64,000 nucleotides of DNA from Pogostemon cablin (lineage: Eukaryota > Streptophyta > Magnoliopsida > Lamiales > Lamiaceae). A model generated the notes under the pieces. It was not told the DNA's origin, searched no databases, and saw only the letters and a program-made list of their open reading frames with translations. The DNA lies in contig CM042985.1 in the NCBI GenBank assembly GCA_023678885.1, positions 7,304,985 to 7,368,984 of the forward strand. Reading direction: 5' to 3'. The number at the start of each line of letters is the position of its first letter. Within the stretch, counting starts at the first letter, position 1. Shown here piece by piece: positions 44,466 through 58,089 of the stretch. Made by a program: the position numbers and the translations under genes.

Positions 44466-46420
44466 TAGAGAATTCGAGCCCAAAAGTATTTTTTTCATAT
44501 ATACCATTACTGTATTAAAAATCTCAATATACTGAATTTTTCTATGCCATGCCACTATCCTTCATAACGTTGAAAAAGAGAAAAAATTGATGCTGCCCAT
44601 ATGAATCTTGCAATTTAAGGGCCTCTTTGGTTGAATATTGTTTTTTTAAGACACATTTTGATTTAGCCCAAATGAATCGTACAATTTAATGGCCTCTTTG
44701 GTTTTTATTTTTTTTTCTTTTTTCTCAATAAGAAAAACATTTAATTTTGATTTAGCCCAAATGAGAATTCGTACATATCCCAAAGTCCAAGAATTTGTGT
44801 AGCCCAAATTAATACGATTCAAAAAGCCATGCTTTGATTTAGCCCAAATGAATTACTACCGTATGTTTTAAAATGTTTAAACAAAAATTAAGAAAATGAA
44901 AATTACTACACCCACCATCCTGGTCTACACTAAAGTTTATTTTTTCAAAAGTATTAAAATATAATATTTAATATGTAAATATACAGCTTTTAGGAGTAAT
45001 TTTCCATAACTTTAATTTGAATTAAATGGATGAGAGAATGTATACTATTTTAGAGATTTTAGAGTGTTGATTAATTTTATTTATTTATATTTTTTTTATA
45101 AGACTTCACTTTTTAAAAATGAAAATGTATAGTATATTCTATTTTGGGGTCTAGATGTCTTAACATACATGTGATTTCAATCTTACAATTAACATATTTA
45201 TCATTATAGTTCTTATTATATTTTTATGTGTTTAATTCCCTTCTAAGCCCATTAATTTAAACAATGGGCTAGGTGTATTACAACTTAAGGAGGAGTCATG
45301 AAACTAATAAAGAATTAAGACAATTCTCATACTTATTTCTTTTTATGATATTTTTAAATTTTATTAACTCACATAATATAACTTTAATAAACCAAACACT
45401 CATAAAATTGTCTTCCAATCTATAGCTTACCAAATAAAAATAAATAAATAAATAGTTATATGAGAGTGCAGTAATTGAAAAATGAATAATTTAGCATTCT
45501 ACAGACTACAGAGTGAACCCCCAAATCAGCCCATATCTCTACTGCAATCATCTGCATGCCTGTCCATGGCTCACTAATTTATCACCAAATAAGCATCTTT
45601 TTCTTTTGTTTTTATTCAAGTATGTATATATAATTGCCTGATTACACCCAATTACTGCAATTATACTACCTGCGCTGCCCTCCTTTCTGTCCCCTTCACC
45701 TCATACTAACATCAAAATCTCCTTACACTTATTAATTAACTAACTAATCATTGTCTTCCTACAACTTTTTTTTCTTACTCAACTAAATGACAAAATTACA
45801 ACCCATGCTTAGGATTAGTTGGAACAAAAAATTATCTTTAGTATTTATTTTGGGATTTAAATAGGATAAATTAACTTTATATCAAGTCAAGGTACAAGAA
45901 TGAGAGGCGATGTGTGAGAGGTAGGTGAAATTTATGTAATCTAGTTTTACTGATCTCCAACTAAAATAAAAATGAATTACATTATTTTAAACCTGAATAA
46001 AAAACGAAAAACAGAGTTACTATAAGGTATTATAGAACATAAACCAAATAAGAATGTGAACTCAATCGGAATGCTCTACCTATCATAACCATGATCGTAT
46101 TTTTTTTGGATCTAAGATTCATGGCACAAGTACTTGTTGCGTTTACTTAATACTATTAATTTGTTTCTGTAAAAGATTCCAAAACATAATTTAAAAGATG
46201 TAATGATGAGGAAAAAAGATATTGATCCGATTTGTAGCATTCGTGTTAGTTGCATGCATGTGGAGGGGATGGTCCTACAATTAAGAGGCCATGTGCCCCC
46301 TAAACAATAACACCATTTTTTATTCTTATAATATAAACTTAGTTTAGCATTTAGTACATTCAAAATTGTATTTGTCTTTTCTTCTCTCACCTTTTCTTGC
46401 ATTTATAATTCATGCATTCC
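44466..46420. other. AT-rich intergenic DNA, expansin upstream region
   Basis: No gene or intact element was found. GATTTAGCCCAAATGAAT recurs three times between 44655 and 44850, a small local repeat. Confidence 0.5.
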
Positions 46421-46423
46421 TTC

Positions 46424-46434
46424 ATTATAAATAC
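46424..46434 (+). promoter_or_regulatory. TATA box of the expansin gene
   Basis: ATTATAAATAC lies about 70 bp upstream of the ATG at 46500, the normal spacing for a gene with a ~40-bp leader. Confidence 0.65.
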
Positions 46435-46499
46435 CTCATGATTTACCCCTCCATTTCTCTCCTTTCTCACCTTACCAAACATCTAATATTCATTAAAAA

Positions 46500-47906
46500 A
46501 TGGATGCCATATCAACTTGTCTTACATTCATGATCATCCTAAACTTTCTAGGTTTGAACATTGCTAAGGCTGTTTCCGGCGGTTGGCAAAACGCCCACGC
46601 GACTTTCTATGGTGGTGGGGATGCTTCCGGCACCATAGGTATGTTCGTACAAAATACGATCACTATATAATGTGGTACTCCCTCCCTCCCACAAAAATTG
46701 ACATATATCCTAAAATAATTTTTTATGGGACGGAGAGAGTAGTATAAGTTAAGGTTGTACTATAAATTAAATTGTTCATGTTTTAGGAGGAGCGTGTGGA
46801 TATGGTAACTTGAATAGTCAAGTGTACGGCACCAACACGGCAGCCATAAGCACAGCCCTATTCAACAACGGGCTGGCTTGCGGGTCGTGCTATGAATTGA
46901 AGTGCAATGGTAGCCCGGGGAGTTGCTTGTCGGGCTCTATCATCATCTCGGCCACCAACTTCTGCCCTCCGAACTATGGATTACCTAGCAACAACGGTGG
47001 CTGGTGCAATTCCCCTCTACAGCACTTCGACATGGCCCAGCTCGCATATCTTCGAATTGCTCAATATCGGGCCGGTATCGTGCCGGTTGCCTTTAGAAGG
47101 TTCCTTGCACATTTATTATTATCATAACCATCTCAACATGCATGAATCCCTCATTATATAATACTATATTCATTTATATACAAATACAATAATTTTGAGT
47201 AAACACACATGTTTGACACACCGGATCTTCTTTTGTGCATCATTTTTTATATTATTGCGCACAGGATTTAAGTTTTAGGCTATAGTTTCTCTCTTCTCCG
47301 TGTGGTCCATCTAACGGGTTTATCCTGGCCCCTATAGAATAGTCAGGCCGATGTGGAACCCTAGTATAGTCAGGTCCACTCAATCCACTAGCATGATATT
47401 GTCCGCTTTGGGCCGTCACTGGCCCACACGGTTTTGCTCTCTGGGCTTCACACCCAAAAGGTCTCATGCTAGGGTGAGTCTTGCGCACACTTATAACCCT
47501 GTCGCCATCCCCATTTCTAAATGCGGGATAAACCCAACACATCTCACGTAAAATGATAAGAAGTACTCCCTAAATAACATTTTTTTATGACATTTGGTGC
47601 AGAGTGGCCTGTGTGAGGAAGGGAGGGATTAGGTTCACCATCAACGGCCACGCGTACTTCAACATGGTAATAATCTCCAACGTCGCAGGTTCAGGAGACG
47701 TCCATGCGGTCTCAATCAAAGGGACCAAAAATGGGTGGCAACCAATGTCCAAAAACTGGGGGCAAAATTGGCAGAGCAATTCCTACCTCAATGGTCAAAC
47801 CCTCTCGTTTCGAGTCACCACCGGTGATGGAAGGACCGTCACAAGCTTAAACGTGGCACCCTCTAATTGGCAGTTTGGCCAGACGTTTGAAGGCCGTCAA
47901 TTCTAA
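46500..47906 (+). CDS. EXPA: alpha-expansin
   Basis: Three exons, 46500-46638, 46787-47099 and 47603-47906 (TAA), close in frame to 251 residues, a typical EXPA length. Expansins are secreted and loosen cell walls by slipping cellulose-xyloglucan contacts, without hydrolysis. The first ~23 residues are a signal peptide ([17 protein letters not shown]). The six-stranded beta-barrel domain follows ([20 protein letters not shown], then CGSCYELKC, and the HFD motif in QHFDMAQ). The C-terminal wall-binding domain has the conserved aromatic run [15 protein letters not shown] and ends [14 protein letters not shown]. Cysteines are in normal places. The second intron contains repeat DNA (47216-47545) and the first a very short Stowaway remnant. 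The member number within EXPA cannot be told by eye. Confidence 0.94.
46678..46739. mobile_element. 62-bp Stowaway-like remnant in expansin intron 1
   Basis: CTCCCTCCCTCCCACAAAAA and TTATGGGACGGAGAGAG form inverted ends with almost no interior. It is an internally deleted copy filling much of a 148-bp intron. Confidence 0.75.
47216..47545. repeat. dispersed repeat in expansin intron 2
   Basis: A GC-richer block (ATATTGTCCGCTTTGGGCCG, GGGCTTCACACCCAAAAGGT, GCGGGATAAACCCAACAC) of a kind commonly dispersed in eudicot genomes follows a truncated MITE end (GTGCATCATTTTTTATATT). No coding potential is evident and the type is not certain. Confidence 0.5.
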
Positions 47907-49300
47907 CATTACAAAACACTATATTAAATATTTATCCTATTTTTCCCTATAATAACATATCAATTTTTCACGATTATTATCAGGGATAATAATATTAATA
48001 ATAAATCAACGATCTATTGATTTTTCATTTTCATTTATAAAGTTATTATTGATTCGGTGTAGAGAAAGTTGTAGAGGTTGAGAAGGGTTGTAGCAGAGAT
48101 AGATTATTAGTTAGTACCCTCTTTGCCTTGCAATGATTTTTTTATGTAGTTTGTTATTTCGTTTCCACAATCATATATTTTTAGCGTTATATATAAAATT
48201 TAATTCTTTTCTCTCTTTTTTTCTAGTTGGTTGAAATTTGAACGAGATTAATTGAATTTATTACTTTATGAATAATTATTAGATTCGAATATTTTCTTAC
48301 CACTTATACTATATATATTGAGCACACTAGGTTGTAATATTCCATTATGTAGCATATGATAAATAATTATTGCATTCCATGTTAGGTAGAATTACCGTAC
48401 ATTTGATTCGGACACTATTGAAACTATGAATATTGATAAATTATTATTTGTATTCAAATTTTATTGTTGATTGAAATTTAATAATTTTTTATTGGAAAGA
48501 AATTTTTTTTTGGACAAAACAAACTTTCGGTATATACATATTTAAATCAGACATCTGATTTATATAAAAGGTAAATACTTATATCAAATAACTGGTTTAC
48601 ATAGTGGTTTAAGTTATATTATATTATTAGGTTTAATTTTATTATTAAGATTTAATATATTTAAAAATATAATTACTTATGCTATTTTAAAATGGGAGAG
48701 TTCAAATAAGGTGTCTCCCTACATAAAATAAGCTCTATCTACACGATTTATAATACTACAATTTTGTAGTAGATAGATAATACAATATCATGAGTTGTAA
48801 AGAGTGAATGCTGCACCAAGAATATTGTATGCATTAATAAATCCAGATGATCTAGATGCATCAAAATATAATAATTGTAGTATAATTTTAGATTCATTAT
48901 GGGATTTAACTGGTCCACTAACACACGTTAAATTTGACTCATAATTTTATCATCTACTATATTTTTCTTTGAAATAAGATTTACATACCATTTTCATTGA
49001 TAAAATAAAAGGACAATTATCCTTTGGATATATCATGAGTTCAAAACTTATATATCATGAATTATTAAGAATAAAATATCCTTTTTAGAAATTGAATGAA
49101 TGGATTCGGTCTTATACGTAAGGGTGGGATGTGTCGTGCCAAAATTAATAGAATTACAATTAACACCTTAAAAATTAGTAAATAAATTAACTCTACAATA
49201 CAACATACACAAACACATTAAATTATTTAATATGTGCACCTTTATTAAATGTTGCAAAAAATCCTTAACTAATTGAAGGATCGATAACCAAGCCAGATTA
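47907..49300. other. AT-rich intergenic DNA
   Basis: Expansin 3' flank followed by AT-rich sequence with no recognised gene or element. Confidence 0.55.
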
Positions 49301-49302
49301 TA

Positions 49303-49510
49303 GTGGGCCGAAGGAAAGAACATTGGACTGTATATACCTTATGGGCCAATTTGAAACCCAATTAATACAGGTTCCGTGGGACCGCTATAAAGATCTTGCT
49401 TATTGAAATCCAACACAGGGTTCTTGTGGGCCGAAGGTGAGAAATATTGGACTATGGGCCGAATTCAAGCCCAGTAGGGTTTCACTGAACCGCATATAAA
49501 GATCTCGCTC
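49303..49510 (+). promoter_or_regulatory. duplicated core promoter of RPS26
   Basis: Two similar units each have GTGGGCCGAAGG (49303 and 49426), an ATTGGACT word (49323 and 49447), an ATGGGCC box (49341 and 49454) and a TATA motif followed by AGATCT (TATAAAGATCTTGCT near 49386, TATAAAGATCTCGCT near 49495). GGGCC boxes are site II elements, typical of ribosomal protein genes. Confidence 0.8.
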
Positions 49511-49535
49511 ACTCTCTCTCATAACTCGGAGGTCT

Positions 49536-49544
49536 AAACCCTAG
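49536..49544 (+). promoter_or_regulatory. telo-box
   Basis: AAACCCTAG in the leader, 53 bp before the ATG. Telo-boxes with site II elements mark plant translation-machinery genes. Confidence 0.8.
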
Positions 49545-49596
49545 AGCATATCAGAGCTGTTGCCGAGCTCCTGAGATCAAAATTCGTTGATCGACA

Positions 49597-51270
<1,674 letters not shown>

Positions 51271-52113
51271 TTTTATGTTTGAATTTTAAGTAATTTGTTG
51301 ATTCTGTTGTGCAATTTCTTTTCCATAACTGTTCAAATTAGATACTTTGCACATTTGTCTTTGAAATTGCCAGTGTTGTTGAGATTTAGTTAAATGTTCT
51401 AATTCAGTTCTGTTTTGGAAGTAGTTTTTTATATCTGATTGGAGAAAGTATTAGAATTGATGGATGAAGCTATTTGTACTACAATTAGAGTAAAAAGACA
51501 TTAATTTGAATTTAATCTTCAATATATACTTGCCAAAGATTATTACATACGTGGACAAGAAAGTTTTAATTATTTGACAAGAAAAATTTAATTATTTGAC
51601 CAAGTGAGCATGATATTTCTAACAAAAACATTACCAAAATATGGGATCACTAAATGCCTTTCTAAACATTGATTTAAATAAATATGGGATCACTAAATGC
51701 CTCTCTAAACATTGATTACATTGATACTCCAAACAGATGTAATAAAAAAATGATGTAAGAATCAATCATATGGTGTACCCTCAGTTAAATAGATCTTTCA
51801 ATCCTTTCATCCAACAATGTGGCAACTTCACACTAATATTTCGGGCAATAAGGACAAATTATAAGGCTGCACTAGCAGCAGATTCACGTTCAATCATCGT
51901 ATGATTGCTGCAATAGCTGACCTGCTCTTGGTAAGTAAATAGTCAGTGTTTTAGTTCCTGAGTTCAAATGTCCTCATCGTATGATTGCAGCAATAGCTGA
52001 CTTGTTCTTGGTCAGTAAATAAAAGTCAGTTTTTTAGTTCTTGAGCTTAAATGTCCACCAACTGGCACGCATATAAAGATGTCCCACTTTCCTTAATACC
52101 GTTTGGGAAGAGC
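51271..52113. other. RPS26-FIE convergent spacer with two tandem duplications
   Basis: It holds the 3' UTRs of both genes. AATATGGGATCACTAAATGC is duplicated at 43-bp spacing (51638 and 51681). TCATCGTATGATTGC plus following sequence is duplicated at 79-bp spacing (51895 and 51974). Confidence 0.8.
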
Positions 52114-55100
52114 TCAAGAGCTAGCCACCACGTCCCATCTCCATATAGTTCCATCTTCGCAACTGCAGAGAATGGTGCTGTGGCCACAGATAATACAATA
52201 GTCAAATGCTCCAGAATCATATGAGTTCAAGGTAACAGTCGAAATGGGGTGTATTTTACCTCCCATCAAAAGACATGGCCGTTAATCTAATTGGTGATTT
52301 CGACTGAACATGAGATAATCTGAGAATGCAATTAAAATAAAAAAAGTGCATAAAAGCAGATCAAAGAAAAGTTATTAGAGAAAGAAAGTAGCATGGATAG
52401 AGTAAGGAAAGAGTAGATATAAACCTTGCAACTAGAACTGGGGGGCTGGATTGCACTTCCCATACATATATCTTCCCTTCCCTATTTCCTAGACAACATC
52501 AAAGACAAAAGAATATGAGAAATATGCAAGTGTAGTTGATTTTTTTCTCTCCTTTTAAAGAGCATATTGGAACTCAACACCATTGAAAGATTTTCAACAT
52601 TACAAGTACAGGACAGGATACACTTTTCCCACGTGACAGTTCCTTGGGTATACTACAATGGTGAAACCAAACAGGCGACGTAACTTTTAAGAGTCCCTGG
52701 ACAGAATGCCCAGCTTTCCTTCAAGAAGTGGAATGCTCAGTAGGATATTACAGTAAGGTTATCAAAGTACAGAATATGAAGTTGCTTCTAAAACTGATAC
52801 GTTTACAATGCAGTACCAAACATTTCATTCACCTGCTTATTCTCTTAAAATTGCAACACATTTACAGTTGACTAAACATGAGGGAGTCTGAGCTGCATGA
52901 ACTTAGCTCCCTTCAGGGCTTGATATAGGATGTCACATTTGTTGAGGTAGCTGACAATATTAGAAGGTAATATTCTAAAGGTAACATTATCCACAAATGC
53001 ATATTGGTTTTCTTGATTAGTACTACTACTGGGTAAGCTTTCCAACTTGAGATGTGCTGCATACAAGAAGTATCAAATTATTCTACGCTGCTCATTCATG
53101 TCATTTTGAAGGTGTAGGTTATTAGAGGACTCAGAGTCTTTTTTATGTGCACATCGAGAAATTTTCACGATCAACTTGGGGTTTTTCCTGAGTTGTAAAC
53201 TAAAATCTTATGGGGAGTGATAGTTCCCATTGTATGTTAATCTTCAAAGAAATTAGAGTTTTTTATTTTTTATTTTTCCTGAAGAATTTGTATCAGATTG
53301 TTGGGAGCAGAACTTAGAAGGCAGATTTTATGGATCCAAAGGCACAAAGACCTTCACAATATGTTTGACATAAATGTGGTCGGAGATATGAGTATCATGT
53401 CATAATGAGCTTGTCTTCCCCTTTTAGAATTCTGAGCAGATTGCGCCCACTCAAGGACTGTAAATATTTTCTTTATCAACGAACGCATCTTTTGTTTCTT
53501 ATAAATATATAATTGGAGTAATAAGAAAAGAGAATCACACCAATCAGAATAAAGATGAGGATTACCTACTGCAACAGTCTTGTAATGGAAATCACAGGAA
53601 AACTTGATAAACCAAATATCACATTCAGGAACAGGATATTTCTGAAGGATGTCAACTGTACCCTGAACAAAAAACATCATGCTTTGCATAAGCAATCTAG
53701 GTTTCTATGTAAAAAATTAATTACCACATATATGCATACATTACAACACAAGTTAGATCAAAAGATTTAAATCTAACCTCTCCAGGAGATTGCTCTTTCA
53801 TTTTTGGTTCCCACAAAACAAGTTCATTATCAACACTCTGCAAACACAGAACAAATTGTAGCCGTGGGAGAACGAAGTTTCTAACTCAGAAAGAGATATG
53901 GAGAGCAAGGCATTCGGATAGACTGAAGATTCTTAAAAAAATAATCAGATATCCTGTTTACATCCATCAAAATCTCTGATATCTCTAGTTCCTGCAGTTT
54001 CTTGCTGAGTACTTTCAAAGTATAACACTGTAGAACTACATGTGAACGTTGTATTTTTAATTCAGTAATTGAAAAGATTTTAGCTGCAATAGGAGAGGTG
54101 AACAGAGACCTTAGACAAAAGAAAAGGCAAAACAAAAAATCCTTTTTAAATGACTGGAGTTATGATGAGAAGCGCCTGTTCTAGTTAACAACTTTCCACA
54201 ATAATTTACCTTAGACAGCATGAAATCACCAATCCAACGGTTGCAGTCAACATAATTAGTATGTATAGATGCAATAAATATCTGGAGAAACAAAAACAAA
54301 ATAGATAGATGAGTTAAAACAGTTGCATACATTACACATAATTGATCCCTAGCAAGCTAAGTAAAGGGAAATGGAGAAAACAATAAATGATCACTGACTG
54401 GGAACTGCACGTATTTTGTTGGGAACTTGGACGGAAGATCTGTCCACGTAAATGATTTCTCTACGTACGTCCAAAATTCTGCAAAATTTCAGTATATACT
54501 AATGAAAGTGTTCCAAGAGATTCACCCAAATAATCAAATAGCAAGCTAATCAAGTCACTTTCAATGATAAGACTTGATATATTGCCAATTTTGGGGTGAA
54601 AATAACGCAGCTTACTGCTAAACGAAATACCGATCAGTAACTAACAGCACGGCAGGTTCCACGGTTGCAAGTTAATCTTATTCACATAAAAAAGGAAAGA
54701 AAATCAAATTTAAAAAAAACATCTGAGAAGAACCAGCCATATTCATGATTCTACATAAGTTTGATAGAGTTTCAAATAGTAAACAGAATTCTGAGAGCAA
54801 AAAAAATGATAGATAGAAAAGCAAGCACCAGGTTATCTAAATTACATAATTAAAATAGGAAAAGGTAAATAACCAAAAAAATTAGGGCAAAGTGATTTGA
54901 TTCAGAAAGAAGCAACAGTGCAGCTAAGCACCATGAGCCACATCTCTGAAACACATATTAGCATTTTTCATTAGGTGAGTCTCTTGGGAGACCATCTCTC
55001 GGACTAAAATACAACAAATAATCCTTCAAAGTGTTTTTATTTTTTCCCTCTTAATATCCCTTAAATAATGAACATCGTCATTAGAGAAACCCAAGTATTG

Positions 55101-56663
55101 TGGCTTTTTTCAAACTGAGGCAGGAGCTGTTTCGGAGGTTTGCGCCTTTTTTCTGCACCCGAGGCGCACCTCTCCCACATCCTTCTAACCCAACGATAAC
55201 ATGAAAAGGGGCGTTACGCCTCTGTTAGCTTCTCGCCCCTAACAGCTACGGTAATTAAGAAAACCTTTAAAACACTACAAAGGGGCTCAGTCTAACTAAA
55301 TGTTCACCATGAGTCAGTCACACAAGTTTTTTGTGTTAAACATTTTGCAAGTGACACTTGGTCCATTGTACAGGGTAAAGAAGATAAATAGCTCTACCTT
55401 TCATAGACCAGATCTTGATTGTGTTATCCATTCCACAGCTTGCAATGCGATATATGTCAGAGGGATGGAAGTCCTATAGGGATCATTACCCAATGAAAGA
55501 AAGAAAAAGAAATGGAGAAACAAAGAGAATGAAGTGATAGAAGATAGGAGGTTCACATACCACGCTAAGAACTTCATTACGATGCCCTCCAGCACCCGCA
55601 AATATCAAAATGCATATCCCGGTATGAATATTCCACAAGCGAACAGATTCATCCTGGCCAGTTTCTCATGGTTAGAAGTTAGACAAGTTTTATTCAAGTT
55701 AATGCCAGAAAGTATACTAATCCCCCTATTATGAGAGATTATACAAGCAATAAGTCACACGGATACACTGATTCAACATCCACTCAAGCAAGAGATTACA
55801 TAAACAAAACTGCACTTACTTTACTTGCTGACACAACAAGGGACGGTTTCAGCGGCTGAGTTCGAATCTCATTAATTGAATCCCCATGGCCGACAAAACT
55901 CTGCAGATATAATGTCAAAATACAAAAAGTGGCCATATATTCTTCGCCTGAATTCGACATGGCAGTCTAGAAGTAGTATGAATGCTCAAAATCTAGCTTC
56001 AAGGAAAAAGGTACCTTGTATATCTTCTCGTTTCCAGTATCAATAACACGAATGATTCCATTAACTCCACCAGCCACCAAAAATGGAGTTCCATCAATAT
56101 TGCAAGCCCAACTGACTGTGTAAAAAGACTCGTCTTTCTGATCTACGCAGCAAACGGAATACCATCTGAGAATACATTTCACGTTTAAAACTCAAATTTA
56201 ATAACTGTGGAGCGGAATTCCTTACATCTTCATCAATGTAGGATTGCAGTACAGCTATAACACCACCTTCTAGGCACTGGTATACAGTCACCTAATAAGC
56301 ACCAAATATAACAATCGAGTTCAACAAAACACCATAAAGAAACCTAGAGGAAGTTCATAACAATTAATCACCATAATTGGAAAAAAGGTGAAGAAAAAGC
56401 AGATTTATTTTGTCATTTACATGGAGAATTGGACGAAATACAACAAGGAAGAGAATCATCGGAGCAAGAAGAGTGAGATTACATACACGATTGCCACCGG
56501 CAGTTGCGAAGGCGTTGAAGTAGCGGGAATCAATGAAGTTGAAAACGACGGCGTATATGGGTCGTTTGCCTTCCTGGAGTCTGTTGGTGACCCTGTACTC
56601 CCGCTTCTTCGACGGCGTTAGGGTACCAACCACCGGCTCGCAACCCAACGGGATTTTCGCCAT
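52114..56663 (-). CDS. FIE: FIE, ESC/EED-type WD40 subunit of Polycomb repressive complex 2
   Basis: Thirteen exons on the minus strand close in frame to 370 residues: 56487-56663, 56226-56291, 56015-56137, 55820-55900, 55561-55653, 55398-55473, 54399-54478, 54210-54281, 53778-53837, 53566-53662, 52425-52488, 52260-52319, 52114-52177. FIE is the plant homologue of ESC/EED. It holds the methyltransferase (CLF/SWN/MEA) in PRC2, which places H3K27me3 on silenced genes, and is needed to stop endosperm development without fertilisation. The N-terminus ([20 protein letters not shown]) and WD40 blades are plain, for example [46 protein letters not shown] and [12 protein letters not shown]. All borders follow GT-AG. 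Intron 6 is the largest (~920 bp). No lesion was found. It is convergent with RPS26. Confidence 0.97.
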
Positions 56664-57200
56664 AACACACTGAGTTAACTCGCCGGCGAGGGTTTTAACT
56701 TTGGAACGAAAATCGCGCAACAAGAAAATAGTCGTTGAATTTTAAAACCGATTTCACCACTTGAAATTGGAAACCTGGTTTGCTATTTCTCTAATTCACA
56801 TTACACTCTCTCTTGGATATTAAATATTTTTTTTATAATAAATCTTAATCTTAATGTTAATATTAATATTAGATACACAGTTTCTATACATAATCATTTT
56901 AAGATACATTATTAAAAACGGATTACTACATTATTAGATACACAGTTTCTATACATAATCATTTTAAGATACATTATTAAAAATGGATTACTTTAATATT
57001 TAAGATTAAAATACTCATTTTACCTTAATAATCAAAATAAACCTCATTTTCAATATCAATTTTAAAATTTTCTATTTTTCTTAATCCATGAAATATTTCC
57101 TAATGATTTTAAATGAAAAGTTTCTTGAAGAAATAAATTCTCACATTCATTTTTCACTCTTAATAACAATTTGTGCAGGAAGTGTTAAAAAAATAAAAAA
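56664..57200. other. FIE upstream region with a 65-bp tandem duplication
   Basis: TTAGATACACAGTTTCTATA starts at 56869 and 56934, and both copies run through TACATTATTAAAAA. The DNA nearer the gene is the FIE promoter; no TATA motif is certain. Confidence 0.75.
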
Positions 57201-57365
57201 AAATATGCACGACTAACTTAAGAAAAGAGTTAATAGAAGCACAGAGTGCCGTGAGAAACTACAGCTGAGCTGTATTTATGGTTGGTAGGGTAGGGGAGGG
57301 AGCAGGGAGTGGACGAGTGTAGGTTAATAGGGAAATTGCCATAAGAGAACTCACCACTTGTTATC

Positions 57366-57718
57366 CTGCCGCCCCTACCGTTCCAAGTCGCTGTCCAACC
57401 CCCCACACAGAAACCCCAGATCATCAGAGGACACCAACGCACTCTCTAGTTGGGCAGACTTCCAAGCAATTTCTTGATTCAATAAGGAGATAACTTTCTC
57501 AGCTGTTTCACTTCTCTTCTGTAGACCATTCACATCAGTATACATCTCACCTAACTGAGCATCCTTCTCAACTAGTATATTCTTAATCTGAGACACCTCC
57601 TCAGATTTTCAACCAACTTTAAAGCTCTCTCTAGTTGGTCAAACTTCAAAGCAATTTCTAGATTCAATAAAGAGATCACTCTCTCAGCAGTTTCAGTTCT
57701 CTTAACAGACCCGTTTCA
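57366..57718 (-). pseudogene. coiled-coil protein gene fragment, frameshifted
   Basis: On the minus strand, two consecutive blocks encode related heptad-type sequence: TAERVISLLNLEIALKFDQL at 57700-57640 and TAEKVISLLNQEIAWKSAQL at about 57515-57455, joined by SQIKNILVEKDAQLGEMYTD. A one-base shift near 57605 breaks the frame between blocks, and the downstream end runs into unrelated sequence. It looks like part of a long coiled-coil protein, perhaps carried here by a transposon. I do not recognise the parent gene. Confidence 0.6.
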
Positions 57719-57724
57719 ATCTCA

Positions 57725-58085
57725 ACCACAACTTTAGCAAGAAATGCACCAAAAATTATTTCAAATTTTGCACGAAATGCACAAAAGATCCGTCCACATT
57801 ACACACGAAATGCACAAAAATTGATTCTAAATAAACGGCACGAAATGCACAAAAATGTTCTACACGAAATTTGGATAATGTTCTGCACCTTGTGCATCTG
57901 CAATCAAAACTCACGCCCGGTAACATTTGGGGGAAAAAAGGAAATAATTGGGATAAGGCAAAAGCTCCTGCGCCCTATATTCTATTTAAACCTGTGTATT
58001 TCTAGGGGTTTAAATTGCGGCACGAAAATTGCAAAAGCGCACAAAATGTGTTCCGTGCGCCCGGGTGCACAGGAGCCTCACTCAA
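57725..58085. repeat. repeat with CACGAAATGCACAAAA motifs
   Basis: CACGAAATGCACAAAA or near copies occur four times between 57735 and 57860. From 57960 to 58078 the sequence is bounded by AAGCTCCTGCGCCC and GCGCCCGGGTGCACAGGAGC, which are inverted with respect to each other and suggest a small MITE. Type unknown. Confidence 0.5.
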
Positions 58086-58089
58086 TTGA

